From: Halomonas eurihalina
GTDB taxonomy: Bacteria; Pseudomonadota; Gammaproteobacteria; Pseudomonadales; Halomonadaceae
Direction of reading: 5' to 3'
Assembly: GCF_008274785.1 (NCBI RefSeq)
Contig: NZ_VTPU01000005.1
Span: 124,001-188,000, forward strand
Length of the DNA stretch: 64,000 nt
The translations under genes were made by a program, and so were the position numbers. Below are positions 46,320-56,809 of the stretch, one piece after another. The notes beneath the pieces were generated by a model, which worked only from the letters and a program-made list of their open reading frames with translations, did no database searches and had not been told where the DNA came from. How positions within the stretch are numbered: position 1 is the first letter of the stretch; every line of letters starts with the position of its first letter.

Positions 46320-46436
46320 GTTTCAACTCCTTCGAACAGGCAGCCCATGTGCCTATAGTGAGATGTACTCAGTAGGTGCGGGCATGCTCCCCCGAAAACA
46401 ACGCTTCACCCGCCGTGTACCGGTCGCCCACAACGC

Positions 46437-46467
46437 AAGAGGGAGGTGCCAATGGCACCTCCCTCTT
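46437..46467 (-). terminator. Terminator of the proX-like gene
   Basis: A perfect 14-bp stem, AAGAGGGAGGTGCC with its complement around a 3-base loop, begins 36 bases after the binding-protein stop. The remaining 46320-46436 shows nothing. Confidence 0.75.
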
Positions 46468-46502
46468 GTCGTCACTTGCCTCAATGAACCAAGGCGTTTC
46501 AC

Positions 46503-47375
46503 TTACGACTCGGGCAGCCACTCCTGCACGACGTCCTGGTTCTCTTCGACCCATTTCTTGGCGTTCTCGTATGGGTCGGCGCCTTCTTCCTGGTTCATCA
46601 GCATGACCTCGCCCATCTGCTCGGGCGTCCACGCGAAGGCATCGAGGATGGCATAGGCCTCCGACATGTCTTCCTTGAGCCCCTGGCGCACGATGGTGTT
46701 GATGTGCTCGGCCCCGCCATAGACATTCTTGGGATCGTCCAGGTACTTGAGATCCCAGCGAGCAAACATCCAGTGCGGCGTCCAGCCGGTCACCACGACG
46801 TCCTCTTCATTCTGGATGGCCGACTGCAAGGCGGCGGTCATGGTGGCCCCGCTACCGCTGCGCAGGTCGAGATCCAGGCCATACTCGTCGACAACCTCCT
46901 CGCTTAGGCCCATCAAGCCGGCGCCAGGATCGATACCGATGATTTCGTTATTGAAGGTGTCGGCGTTGGCATTGAGTTCATCAATAGAATCGACATTGGT
47001 GTACTCGGGCACCACCAGGCCGAGCTTAGTGCCCTCGAGGTTCGGGCCGAGATTCTCGACCTCGTCACCGACACGCTCCAGATAGTCGGCATGGGTCGTG
47101 GGCAGCCAGGCGGCGACGATGGCATCAGAATCGCCGCTGGCAACCGCCTGCCACATGGCAGCGGCGGACAATGAGGTCAGCTCGACATCGTAACCGGCCT
47201 GCTCCAGCACGGCGCGAACCACGTTGGTAGAGGCGACTTCCGAGGACCACTCGACATATCCCAGTTCCACGGTTCCCTTGTCCTGGGCCTGGACGGTACC
47301 GGCAGCGAGAGCACTTCCGGCGGCCAAGGCGAGGCCAGCAATGCGAAGGCTGTGACTCATGGGTTGCTTGGTCAT
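46503..47375 (-). CDS. proX: Glycine betaine/proline ABC transporter substrate-binding protein (ProX/OpuAC type), orphan
   Basis: A 290-aa periplasmic protein with signal peptide (~1-30, VQA-Q) and the OpuAC fold: LGYVEWSSEVASTNVVRAVLEQ, AWLPTTHADYL, GIDPGAGLMGLSEEV and VTGWTPHWMFARWDLKYLDDP. Trp and Tyr residues in these segments make the aromatic cage that holds quaternary amines. No ProV/ProW genes adjoin it, so it must serve a transporter elsewhere. It likely feeds compatible-solute uptake under salt stress. Confidence 0.88.
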   Translation of the reverse strand: MTKQPMSHSLRIAGLALAAGSALAAGTVQAQDKGTVELGYVEWSSEVASTNVVRAVLEQAGYDVELTSLSAAAMWQAVASGDSDAIVAAWLPTTHADYLERVGDEVENLGPNLEGTKLGLVVPEYTNVDSIDELNANADTFNNEIIGIDPGAGLMGLSEEVVDEYGLDLDLRSGSGATMTAALQSAIQNEEDVVVTGWTPHWMFARWDLKYLDDPKNVYGGAEHINTIVRQGLKEDMSEAYAILDAFAWTPEQMGEVMLMNQEEGADPYENAKKWVEENQDVVQEWLPES

Positions 47376-47524
47376 CTGGTTTGCCTTTATTGGAGATGTC
47401 TCTCAAGGATGCAGACGCATGCGAAGGTATGCAAGCTGGCACCCGCGATGGTGCCGTGACTTCAGGACGCGAGTGGCTGGCGCAACAATGAGGCTCGATC
47501 ATCGAATGGCATGGTGCGCACAAC

Positions 47525-47560
47525 GAAAAACGGCCACCGCTGCTGTGAGCTGGTGGCCGT
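47525..47560 (-). terminator. Terminator of tRNA-Arg
   Basis: ACGGCCACC/GGTGGCCGT arms (9 bp) with a 13-base loop are followed on the minus strand by a T-run, 15 bases past the tRNA 3' end. Confidence 0.8.
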
Positions 47561-47574
47561 TTCTACTGCGATTC

Positions 47575-47651
47575 TGGCGCGCCCTAAAGGATTCGAACCT
47601 TTGACCTTCGCCTCCGGAGGGCGACGCTCTATCCAGCTGAGCTAAGGGCGC
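47575..47651 (-). tRNA. tRNA-Arg(CCG)
   Basis: The 77-nt gene, with encoded CCA, folds into a cloverleaf: acceptor GCGCCCT/AGGGCGC, D-arm with AGCTCAGCTGGATAGAGC, anticodon stem TCGCC/GGCGA enclosing loop CTCCGGA (anticodon CCG), and T-arm with GGTTCGAATCC. It reads the arginine codon CGG. A terminator follows, and a copy of its first 19 bases lies upstream at 47812-47830. Confidence 0.95.
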
Positions 47652-47811
47652 GGATTTTCTGCTTGTCGGAGCCTCGTTCACTCCGCTCGCCGGCAGCGCT
47701 GCGCGCTGCTGACGCTCCCCTCAGGCGTTGCCTTCGGGTCCTGCCGATCGCCTTGCATGGCGCTCGGCGCTCCACCGGGCAGAAGGCGTGCTTCTGCTGC
47801 TCCGGCTACGC

Positions 47812-47830
47812 CCAGCTGAGCTAAGGGCGC
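47812..47830 (-). repeat. Duplicated 5' fragment of tRNA-Arg
   Basis: These 19 bases are identical to the 5' end of the tRNA-Arg gene (47633-47651), including the acceptor 5' arm and start of the D-arm, then diverge. No remaining tRNA arms are found downstream of it. It lies 160 bases from the true gene, within the 395-base gap 47654-48048, which otherwise shows no gene. Confidence 0.8.
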
Positions 47831-48048
47831 TTGATGCCTGACAGCGATTGCGCTAAGGCGGGCGTTATCCTACCTTGCCGCCTGGCGGCTGTCCACCCGG
47901 ACGGGCGCTGTGCTTTGAGGTGTCAGCGCGTTTTTCCGCTTTTGCCGATGCTGGTTATACTGACCACCATCGCATGGCCGTTCCGGTTGCGTTGCGCGCG
48001 GCTCGAATGCCGACCGTGACGGCGCCCAATAACAAGAGAGGTGGCACA

Positions 48049-48492
48049 GTGAAGTCCAGCAAGCTGATCGTGGGGTGCCTGGCCACCCTCGGCCTGACGG
48101 GCCTGACCTTCGCCCAGGAAGACGCGAGTCACGATGCCATTGCCAAGCGCCTGGCACCCGTGGGAGATCTCTGTCTGCAGGGCCAGGACTGCGGGACCAG
48201 TACGTCCTCGGCCGGAGGTGGCGATACCAGTGCAGGGAGTGGAGACGGCAACATCGATGGGCAGGCCATCTACGAGTCTATATGCACGTCCTGCCATGCT
48301 ACCGGCGTGGCCAATGCACCGAAGATGGGCGACACCGAGGCCTGGTCGCAACGCCTGGAGAAGGGCACAGATACGCTCTATACCCACGTCATCGACGGTT
48401 TCAATGCCATGCCGCCCAAGGGGGGCGATCCCAGTCTTTCCGACGCCGAAGTCAAGGCGGCCGTCGATTACCTGCTCGAAGAATCGCAGTAG
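48049..48492 (+). CDS. c-type cytochrome, cytochrome c5 family
   Basis: A 147-aa exported protein (signal peptide ~1-22, TFA-Q) with one haem site CTSCH (~residue 82) and the c5-like axial-ligand region NAMPPKGGDPSLSDAEVKAAVDYLL. A Ser/Gly-rich linker (~49-68) separates the domain from the N-terminus. Likely a periplasmic electron carrier near the oxidases. The start is a GTG at 48049 behind AGAGAGGTGG; no suitable ATG exists in frame. Confidence 0.88.
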   Translation: MKSSKLIVGCLATLGLTGLTFAQEDASHDAIAKRLAPVGDLCLQGQDCGTSTSSAGGGDTSAGSGDGNIDGQAIYESICTSCHATGVANAPKMGDTEAWSQRLEKGTDTLYTHVIDGFNAMPPKGGDPSLSDAEVKAAVDYLLEESQ

Positions 48493-48597
48493 CCAGGCCA
48501 GGCACAACTTTCGGGGCCTCTTGCCACCCATAGAGGCTTGTCCGGGGAAGCCTGCAAAGGCGCTGTAAATCCCTCGCAGGGTTCGCGCCAGGCGCTA

Positions 48598-50651
<2,054 letters not shown>

Positions 50652-50655
<4 letters not shown>

Positions 50656-51140
50656 GGCGGACTCCCGGTCGTCGGCACTTGGGCGCCGTCGAAGTCGAGC
50701 TGACGCCAGGCCTCATAGACCAGGATGGCGCAGGCATTGGAAAGGTTCAGGCTGCGGCTTTCGGGGAGCATGGGAATGCGCAGCCGCTGCGCTTCCGGCA
50801 GGGCATCGAGCATCGTCTGGGGCAGACCACGGGTCTCGGGGCCGAACACCAGGGCATCGCCCGGACCATAAGCCGGCTCGTGATAGCCGGTGCGACCGCG
50901 CGTGGAGACGGCGAAGACCCGCCGGGGCGACACCGCCTCGATGAAGGTGTCCCAATCCCGATGCACACGGACCCTGGCCCATTCGTGATAATCGAGCCCG
51001 GCGCGGCGCAGGCGCTTGTCGTCGAGCTCGAAACCGAGCGGTTCGATCAAGTGAAGGCGGAATCCGGTATTGGCGCACAGCCTGATCAAATTGCCCGTAT
51101 TGGGCGGAATCTCGGGCTGGAAAAGCACCACATCGAGCAT
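50652..51140 (-). CDS. trmL: tRNA (cytidine(34)-2'-O)-methyltransferase TrmL
   Basis: TrmL methylates the wobble nucleotide of some tRNA-Leu species. The 162-aa SPOUT protein has the family N-terminus MLDVVLFQPEIPPNTGNLIRLCANTG, then HLIEPLGFELDDKRLRRAGLDY and the knot motifs ALVFGPETRGLP and RSLNLSNACAILVYEAWRQL. It overlaps rep by ATGA. The 16-residue tail is a non-conserved extension. Confidence 0.94.
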
Positions 51141-51187
51141 AGTCGGCTACCTGGGGTCGAACGCCGACGAGGCACGGCTGACCTCGT

Positions 51188-51880
51188 TCAGCTGGCGGTC
51201 ACGCCGTAGCGATCACGGTAATCGCGGATGGCCTCGGCATGGCCCCGCAATGCCTCGCCGGCATGGACTTCGAGGTATTCGAGCACCATGTCCAGGTTAA
51301 CGATGCTGACCACCGGCATGCCGTAGGCCGCTTCGACCTGCTGGATAGCGCTGCGAGCGTCGCCGTCATCGCCGCCGCGCTCCTGGCGATCCAGCGCCAC
51401 CACGACCCCGGCAGCCCCAGCCCCGGCATTCTCGATCAGGCCCATTACCTCACGGATAGCTGTGCCGGCGGTGATGACATCGTCGATGATCAGGATGCGG
51501 CCAGCGAGCTCGGCGCCAACGATATTGCCGCCCTCGCCATGCGCCTTCGCCTCCTTGCGATTGAACGCATAAGGCAAGTCGCGGTCATGATGATCGGCCA
51601 GTGCCACGGCAGTGGTGGCCGCCAATGGGATACCCTTGTAGGCAGGGCCGAACAGGACATCAGCCTCCAGACCGCTGTCGGCGATGGCCTGGGCGTAGAA
51701 GCGGCCCAGTTGAGCAAGGGCAGCACCGGACTTGAACAAACCAGCGTTGAAGAAATACGGACTGACCCGGCCGGACTTGAGGGTGAACTCGCCGAAGCGG
51801 AGCACGCCTTGCTCGATGGCGAACGCGATGAACGCCTGTTGATACGGTTGCAGGGACGATGCGACTCGATGATCCGCCAC
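51188..51880 (-). CDS. pyrE: Orotate phosphoribosyltransferase PyrE
   Basis: PyrE makes OMP from orotate and PRPP in pyrimidine synthesis. The 230-aa protein shows [45 protein letters not shown] and the PRPP loop [17 protein letters not shown]. The start is taken as GTG at 51880, four bases after AGGAGG; an in-frame ATG at 51901 would add seven residues without a ribosome site. It is divergent from crc, an order shared with pseudomonads. Confidence 0.93.
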   Translation of the reverse strand: MADHRVASSLQPYQQAFIAFAIEQGVLRFGEFTLKSGRVSPYFFNAGLFKSGAALAQLGRFYAQAIADSGLEADVLFGPAYKGIPLAATTAVALADHHDRDLPYAFNRKEAKAHGEGGNIVGAELAGRILIIDDVITAGTAIREVMGLIENAGAGAAGVVVALDRQERGGDDGDARSAIQQVEAAYGMPVVSIVNLDMVLEYLEVHAGEALRGHAEAIRDYRDRYGVTAS

Positions 51881-51971
51881 GGGGCCTCCTATCACGTTCA
51901 TGGACCGATGCCATTTACCCAAACGTCGAAACGTCGGGTATCGTACACGCGCGACGCAAAAGGGACCATGT

Positions 51972-52739
51972 ATGAAAATCGCCACCATCAATGTCAACGG
52001 CATTCGCGAGGCAGTCGGCCGAGGTTTTCTCGACTGGCTAGCTAACCAGGACGCCGACGTCGTCTGCGTGCAGAACCTCAAGGCCAAGAGCTTCGAGCTC
52101 GACGACAGCATCCTCTACCCGGAAGGCTACGAAGGCTACTTCCTCGACGCCGAGCAGGACGGCTTCTCGGGTGTTGGCCTCTATTGCCGCAAGATTCCCA
52201 AGGCGATCATGTACGGCCTGGGCTTCCCGCAGTGCGATCATGAGGCGCGCTTTCTGCAAGCCGACTACGACCGTTTCAGCATCGCCTCCTTCCTGATGCC
52301 CGACGGCAGCGACCCGGCCGCCAAGCAGAACTTCATGGCGCAGTATCAGGAATACCTGACCAAGATGGCGCGCAAGCGCCGCGAGTACATCATCTGCGGT
52401 ACCTGGCACATCGCCCACAAGACCATTGACCTGGAGAACTGGGCGGACAACCAGACCACCCCGGGCTTCAAGCCCGAGGAACGTGCCTGGATGGACCAGG
52501 TATTCGGCCCGACCGGCTTCATCGACACCTTCCGCGAGATCAACCGCGACGCCGGTGAATACACCTGGTGGCCGGCACTCGACCAGGACCAGCCGCGCGA
52601 ACGCCAGGAGGGCTGGCGCATCGACTATCAGATCGTTGGACCCAACTTCCGCCGCCATGTGGTGGACGCCTGGATCGACTACGACGCCACCTTCTCCGAG
52701 TACGCGCCGCTGATCGTCGAGTACGACCTGACACTCTGA
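51972..52739 (+). CDS. crc: Catabolite repression control protein Crc (ExoIII fold, catalytically dead)
   Basis: Crc is an ExoIII-like protein that works with Hfq to repress translation of catabolic mRNAs. The 255-aa sequence resembles P. aeruginosa Crc across [37 protein letters not shown], and [16 protein letters not shown]. Residues needed for ExoIII nuclease activity are lost: the metal Glu segment LQETK reads VQNLK, GDxN reads GTWH, and the SDH box reads SEYAP. Placement between pyrE and rph also matches Crc. Confidence 0.88.
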   Translation: MKIATINVNGIREAVGRGFLDWLANQDADVVCVQNLKAKSFELDDSILYPEGYEGYFLDAEQDGFSGVGLYCRKIPKAIMYGLGFPQCDHEARFLQADYDRFSIASFLMPDGSDPAAKQNFMAQYQEYLTKMARKRREYIICGTWHIAHKTIDLENWADNQTTPGFKPEERAWMDQVFGPTGFIDTFREINRDAGEYTWWPALDQDQPRERQEGWRIDYQIVGPNFRRHVVDAWIDYDATFSEYAPLIVEYDLTL

Positions 52740-52774
52740 CGCGCCTCCCTACGTCGCTATCGTGCTGCCGCGCG

Positions 52775-52809
52775 ATGCAATACGCCGGCCAGTGGCCGGC
52801 GTATTGCAT
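52775..52809. terminator. Perfect 35-nt palindrome between convergent crc and rph
   Basis: Two 17-nt arms (52775-52791 and 52793-52809) are exact complements around one central base; the gap 52740-52874 otherwise has no gene. It probably terminates both converging transcripts although no U-run is obvious. Confidence 0.7.
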
Positions 52810-52874
52810 TCGGGAAGCCTTGATCTGCCGTGCCCGCGGCCCGGAGCAGCGCGCCCGACGATCTGAGCCAGACC

Positions 52875-53612
52875 TCAGCGACGGATGCCCAGTGCCTCAC
52901 GCTGATGGTCGAACAATTCTCCACCGGCCTTCTCGGCGAGGTCGAGCATGGCGTTGAGTTCGGCGCGGCTATAGGTGCCCGACTCGGCGGTGCCCTGCAC
53001 CTCGATCAGTTCGCCGTTCTCGGCCATCACCACATTCATGTCGGTACCGGCGCGGCTGTCCTCCGGATAGTCCAGATCGACCACCGGCGTGCCCTGATAG
53101 ATCCCCACCGATACCGAACTGATCAACTGATGGAAGGGATCGCCCTTGATCAGCTTCTCGCGCTGCAGATAGCGCACGGCATCCACCAGGGCCACGCAGC
53201 CGCCGGTGATGGCCGCCGTGCGGGTACCGCCATCTGCCTGAATGACATCGCAGTCCACGGTGATGGTGAACTCACCGAGTTTCTTGAGGTTAATCGAGGC
53301 GCGCAGCGAGCGGCCGATCAAGCGCTGAATCTCCACCGTGCGGCCACCCTGCTTGCCGCGGCTGGCCTCGCGACCGCCCCGGGTGTGCGTGGCCCTCGGC
53401 AGCATGCCGTACTCGGCGGTCACCCAGCCCTGCTTCTTGCCACGCAGCCAGCGCGGCACGCCGGCCTCGACACTGGCATTGCACAACACACGCGTATCGC
53501 CGAACTCCACCAGCACCGATCCCTCGGCATGACGGGTGTAGTCGCGGGTCAGGCGAATATCGCGGGTCTGATCGGTCGCGCGTCCGCTGGGACGCCGGAT
53601 GTCCGAGGGCAT
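52875..53612 (-). CDS. rph: Ribonuclease PH
   Basis: RNase PH is the phosphorolytic 3'-5' exonuclease that matures tRNA ends. The 245-aa protein opens [19 protein letters not shown] and has [67 protein letters not shown] (phosphate site), and [23 protein letters not shown]. An in-frame upstream start adds 18 unconvincing residues. It diverges from yicC, which begins 181 bases away. Confidence 0.96.
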   Translation of the reverse strand: MPSDIRRPSGRATDQTRDIRLTRDYTRHAEGSVLVEFGDTRVLCNASVEAGVPRWLRGKKQGWVTAEYGMLPRATHTRGGREASRGKQGGRTVEIQRLIGRSLRASINLKKLGEFTITVDCDVIQADGGTRTAAITGGCVALVDAVRYLQREKLIKGDPFHQLISSVSVGIYQGTPVVDLDYPEDSRAGTDMNVVMAENGELIEVQGTAESGTYSRAELNAMLDLAEKAGGELFDHQREALGIRR

Positions 53613-53793
53613 GGCACCTCTCTTGCTGTTGGCTGTAAGGGAATCAGATACGAACGGAATGGGCACATTCTACACGCTCCACCACAAGAATCGTGGCCAT
53701 TCCGGGAAAACCCCCACCCACGACGGACCCCAGGCATTTGCCGTGGGTTTCCCTTACACTGCCAGTTTCACCGACCGCCGACCGGAGTCTGAC

Positions 53794-54657
53794 ATGGTCC
53801 ACAGCATGACGGCCTTTTCCCGGCAGGACCTGGATGCCGACTGGGGGTACCTGCAACTGGAGCTGCGCTCGGTCAACCAGCGCTATCTCGAACCCCATTT
53901 CCGCCTGCCCGAAACGCTGCGCGACCTCGAGCCCCACTTTCGGGAGGCCCTGCGCGGCCGACTGGCGCGCGGCAAGATCGAGTGTCACCTGCGCTTCACG
54001 CCCGCTGGCGGCGATGCTCGGTTGACCGTCAACCGCACTCGCCTGGCCACCCTCGCCACGGCGCTGGCCGAAGTGCGCGAAAACGTGCCCGAGGCCGCCA
54101 TGCCCGACGCCCTGGCGCTGCTCGACCACCCGGGAGTGCTGGACGCTCCCGGTCCTGACATGGAGATCGTCAAGTCCGAGGCTCGCGCCCTCTTCCGCAG
54201 CGCTCTGGATGACTTGGAGGCCGGCCGTGCCCGTGAAGGCGACAAGCTCGCCGCCCTGATCGACGAACGCCTCGATGCCATCCTCGAGCAGATCGCCGAG
54301 GTTCACCGCCTACTGCCCGATATCCTGGCGCGCCAACGCGACCAGCTCCACGAGCGGCTGGAAAGCGCCAAGGCCGAGCTCGAACCGCAACGCCTCGAAG
54401 CCGAGATGGTCCTCGTCGCCCAGAAGGCCGACGTCGCTGAAGAACTCGACCGCCTCGAGACGCACGTCGCCGAGGTGAGGCGCCAATTGGCCAGCAAAGG
54501 GCCGATCGGCCGACGACTGGACTTCCTGATGCAAGAACTCAACCGCGAGGCCAACACCCTGTCGTCCAAGTCCATCGTCGCCGACACCACTCGCTGCGCC
54601 GTGGAACTCAAGGTGTTGATCGAACAGATGCGCGAGCAGATTCAGAATATTGAGTGA
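53794..54657 (+). CDS. yicC: YicC-family endoribonuclease
   Basis: YicC is a stress-related endoribonuclease that degrades certain RNAs. The 287-aa protein has the conserved MVHSMTAFSRQD, ELRSVNQRYLEPHFRLPE, LARGKIECHLRF, and the C-terminal domain RLDFLMQELNREANTLSSKS and VELKVLIEQMREQIQNIE. The start behind ACCGGAG is secure. The last 67 bases recur as degenerate copies at 55873 and 62338, and gmk, its usual neighbour, does not follow. Confidence 0.94.
   Translation: MVHSMTAFSRQDLDADWGYLQLELRSVNQRYLEPHFRLPETLRDLEPHFREALRGRLARGKIECHLRFTPAGGDARLTVNRTRLATLATALAEVRENVPEAAMPDALALLDHPGVLDAPGPDMEIVKSEARALFRSALDDLEAGRAREGDKLAALIDERLDAILEQIAEVHRLLPDILARQRDQLHERLESAKAELEPQRLEAEMVLVAQKADVAEELDRLETHVAEVRRQLASKGPIGRRLDFLMQELNREANTLSSKSIVADTTRCAVELKVLIEQMREQIQNIE
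54591..54657 (+). repeat. yicC 3'-end direct repeat, copy R1 (genuine gene end)
   Basis: This is the intact reading-frame end of yicC, from CGCTGCGCC to the TGA. R2 (55873-55939) matches it over the same 67 bases with about 13 substitutions, nearly all transitions; R3 (62338-62392) matches except for a 12-base deletion. Confidence 0.9.
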
Positions 54658-54829
54658 TGGCGGCCCAACCACATCGTGAATGCGATGCGATGCATAGAAG
54701 GTCGACTTTCGAGCATCGTGTCATTGCGGCATCATATGCCTCTCTCAACGCGACGGCGCCCGACGCCTCGCGACAATCAGAGTCGCATTTCAGCGGCCGT
54801 TAATTGATCCTTCAACGCCTGGAATACAC

Positions 54830-55780
54830 ATGGCCACCTTCGAACGCATCAACCGCCTGTTTCCCGTCTGGGCCATCCTGCTGGCGGTCATCGCGGCCCT
54901 TGTGCCGGAGTTTTTCACTGGGCTGGCCGGCTATATCAAGACACTGCTGGTAGTCATCATGTTCGCCATGGGACTGACACTCACCAAGGGCGATTTCGCG
55001 CGCGTGGTGAAATCGCCCAAGCCGATCGCCGTGGGCGTGCTCCTGCAGTTCCTGGTGATGCCGCTGGCAGCGTTATTGATCTCAAGGCTGTTGGGTCTCT
55101 CCACCGAATTGACCATTGGCATGGTGCTGGTGGGCGCCACGGCAGGCGGTACGTCATCCAACGTGATGACCTGGTTGGCCGGCGGGCATGTGGCACTGTC
55201 GGTGTCGATGACCATGGTTTCAACCTTGATCTCGGTCTTTGCCACGCCGTTGCTCACGCTGCTGCTGTTGGGCCAGAGCATCGAGGTGCCTGTTATGGGA
55301 ATGCTGATGAGCATCGGCCAATTGGTGGTGGCCCCCATCATGCTGGGCGTGGTGATCCACCATTTCCTGGGGACACATATCCAGCGTGTGGAACCGGCTC
55401 TGGCGACGTTGGCCATGGCGTCCATCGTCTTGATCATCGCCATCGTGGTGGCACTCAATGCCGGACGACTGACTACCTTGGGGCCGATCGTGGCGCTGGC
55501 GGTCATCGCGCATAATGGCATCGGTCTCGCCGCGGGGTACGGTCTGGCGCGGTTGCTGCGCTTCGACACGCGCACTGCACGTACCATCGCCTTCGAGGTC
55601 GGCCTGCAGAACTCCGGGCTGGCGGTGACACTGGCCAACCAGTTCTTCAGTGCCGGCGCGGCACTGCCCGGGGCTCTGTTCTCAGTATGGCACAACGTGT
55701 CCGGCTCACTACTGGCCGGTTACTGGAAGCACCGACACGCCTCGAATGCGCCACCTGCGGCTACCACACCACGTGGATGA
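54830..55780 (+). CDS. BASS-family (bile acid:Na+ symporter-like) transporter
   Basis: The 316-aa protein has ten predicted helices and the BASS features: LVVIMFAMGLTLTKGDF near residue 42, GATAGGTSSNVMTWLAGG near 103 and EVGLQNSGLAVTLANQFF (crossover region) near 260. BASS carriers move pantoate, 2-keto acids or bile acids; the cargo is unknown here. It lies between yicC and the first degenerate yicC repeat, and a terminator follows. The first ATG has only a weak GGA site. Confidence 0.85.
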   Translation: MATFERINRLFPVWAILLAVIAALVPEFFTGLAGYIKTLLVVIMFAMGLTLTKGDFARVVKSPKPIAVGVLLQFLVMPLAALLISRLLGLSTELTIGMVLVGATAGGTSSNVMTWLAGGHVALSVSMTMVSTLISVFATPLLTLLLLGQSIEVPVMGMLMSIGQLVVAPIMLGVVIHHFLGTHIQRVEPALATLAMASIVLIIAIVVALNAGRLTTLGPIVALAVIAHNGIGLAAGYGLARLLRFDTRTARTIAFEVGLQNSGLAVTLANQFFSAGAALPGALFSVWHNVSGSLLAGYWKHRHASNAPPAATTPRG

Positions 55781-55786
55781 CACCCC

Positions 55787-55816
55787 GGCCGGGCATGCTG
55801 ACATGCTCGGCCTTTT
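55787..55816 (+). terminator. Terminator of the BASS transporter gene
   Basis: GGCCGgGCATG pairs with CATGCtCGGCC through 10 base pairs and one mismatch around loop CTGA, followed by TTTT, 7 bases after the stop codon. Confidence 0.8.
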
Positions 55817-55872
55817 CACCCCAGCCTGAGCGTTCATGTCCGCCCCCTCGTGGCGCCAACGGCCACCGCCAC

Positions 55873-55939
55873 CCGCTGCGCCGCGGAGCTAAAGGTGCCG
55901 ATTGAATAAATGTGCGAGTAGATTCAGAACATCGAGTGA
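55873..55939 (+). repeat. yicC 3'-end direct repeat, copy R2
   Basis: It aligns without gaps to the last 67 bases of yicC (about 81% identity by eye). Two glutamine codons are now TAA and TAG. Its final TGA is the upstream edge of the DUF3883 gene. It shares GCGGAGCTAAAGGTG with R3 and not with R1, so R2 and R3 are closer to each other. Confidence 0.88.
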
Positions 55940-55944
55940 ATATC

Positions 55945-56781
55945 ATGCCCCGAGAGGATTCGTGGTCCGTCGACGAAATCGAAGCTATTGTCGAAACTTA
56001 TCGGCGAATGCTGATCGCTGAGTTAGGCCAACAGCGCTACAACAAAGCGGCGCTTAACCGTCAATTAGCAGAACGCTTGCCCAAGCGCTCGCCTGGCTCT
56101 ATCGAATTCAAGCACTGCAACATCAGTGCAATCCTACGCGATGCCGACTGCCCTTATGTTCCAGGCTACAAGCCGCGCAGTAACTATCAGGCAATACTGG
56201 CCGACAGCGTCGAAGAGTGCTTATTGCGCAGCGAAATATTCGATCGTGCGGCCCTGTCAGCGGCAGAGCGTCCCGCCATCGAGACTTCTCCTGAAACACT
56301 CGATGGCTTGGTTGTTCACCCCCCCACAACGTCTCTGCAGGTACAAGAAAGGCCTGGCAGCTATGTCATTAAACGAGACTATTTAGCTCGTGAAGCTCGC
56401 AACCGCGACCTAGGTCATGCAGGCGAGTGCTTCATACTCGCTTACGAACGCCAACGCCTGATTAGCCAAGGCGCCTCCCAGCTTGCCGAAGCTGTGGAAC
56501 ATGTTGCCGAGACTCAGGGCGACGGTACCGGCTTCGATATTCGGTCATTTTCAGCCGATGGCAGCGAGCGGTTGATTGAGGTAAAAACTACCGCTTTCGC
56601 TAAGGAATGCGCCTTCTTCATTTCGCCAAATGAGCTCAACTGCTCACGCGACAACGCAGAGAGTTACCATCTGTATCGACTGTTCGATTTCCGCAAGCAG
56701 CCACGGATGTTCTGCCTACAAGGAGATCTCCACGACCAACTATGGCTCGAACCCGATAGCTATCGCGCTGGGGTACGATGA
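55945..56781 (+). CDS. DUF3883-domain protein, PD-(D/E)XK nuclease-like
   Basis: A 278-aa protein. Residues ~5-85 (EIEAIVETYRRMLIAELGQQ to GYKPRSNYQ) form a helical N-terminal region seen in HNH/DUF3883 proteins. The C-terminal half is DUF3883 with GFDIRSFSADGSERLIEVKTTAF, giving D and ExK of a PD-(D/E)XK fold (~residues 194-212). Such domains are frequent in restriction and phage-defence islands. It starts five bases after repeat R2, which supplies its ribosome site, and has more A+T-rich codons than flanking core genes, suggesting transfer. Target unknown. Confidence 0.75.
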   Translation: MPREDSWSVDEIEAIVETYRRMLIAELGQQRYNKAALNRQLAERLPKRSPGSIEFKHCNISAILRDADCPYVPGYKPRSNYQAILADSVEECLLRSEIFDRAALSAAERPAIETSPETLDGLVVHPPTTSLQVQERPGSYVIKRDYLAREARNRDLGHAGECFILAYERQRLISQGASQLAEAVEHVAETQGDGTGFDIRSFSADGSERLIEVKTTAFAKECAFFISPNELNCSRDNAESYHLYRLFDFRKQPRMFCLQGDLHDQLWLEPDSYRAGVR

Positions 56782-56809
56782 AGCTTGCAGAAAACTCGCT
56801 CGAGACTTA

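Noticed and set aside
45312..46358. 348-codon plus-strand frame
   Set aside because: It crosses the 47-aa gene, a promoter region and the DJ-1 family gene on the other strand; its sequence has no recognisable fold.
46437..46467. Long perfect inverted repeat considered as a mobile-element end
   Set aside because: It lies just after the proX-like stop, has a 3-base loop and no partner repeat or transposase nearby, so it is best read as a terminator.
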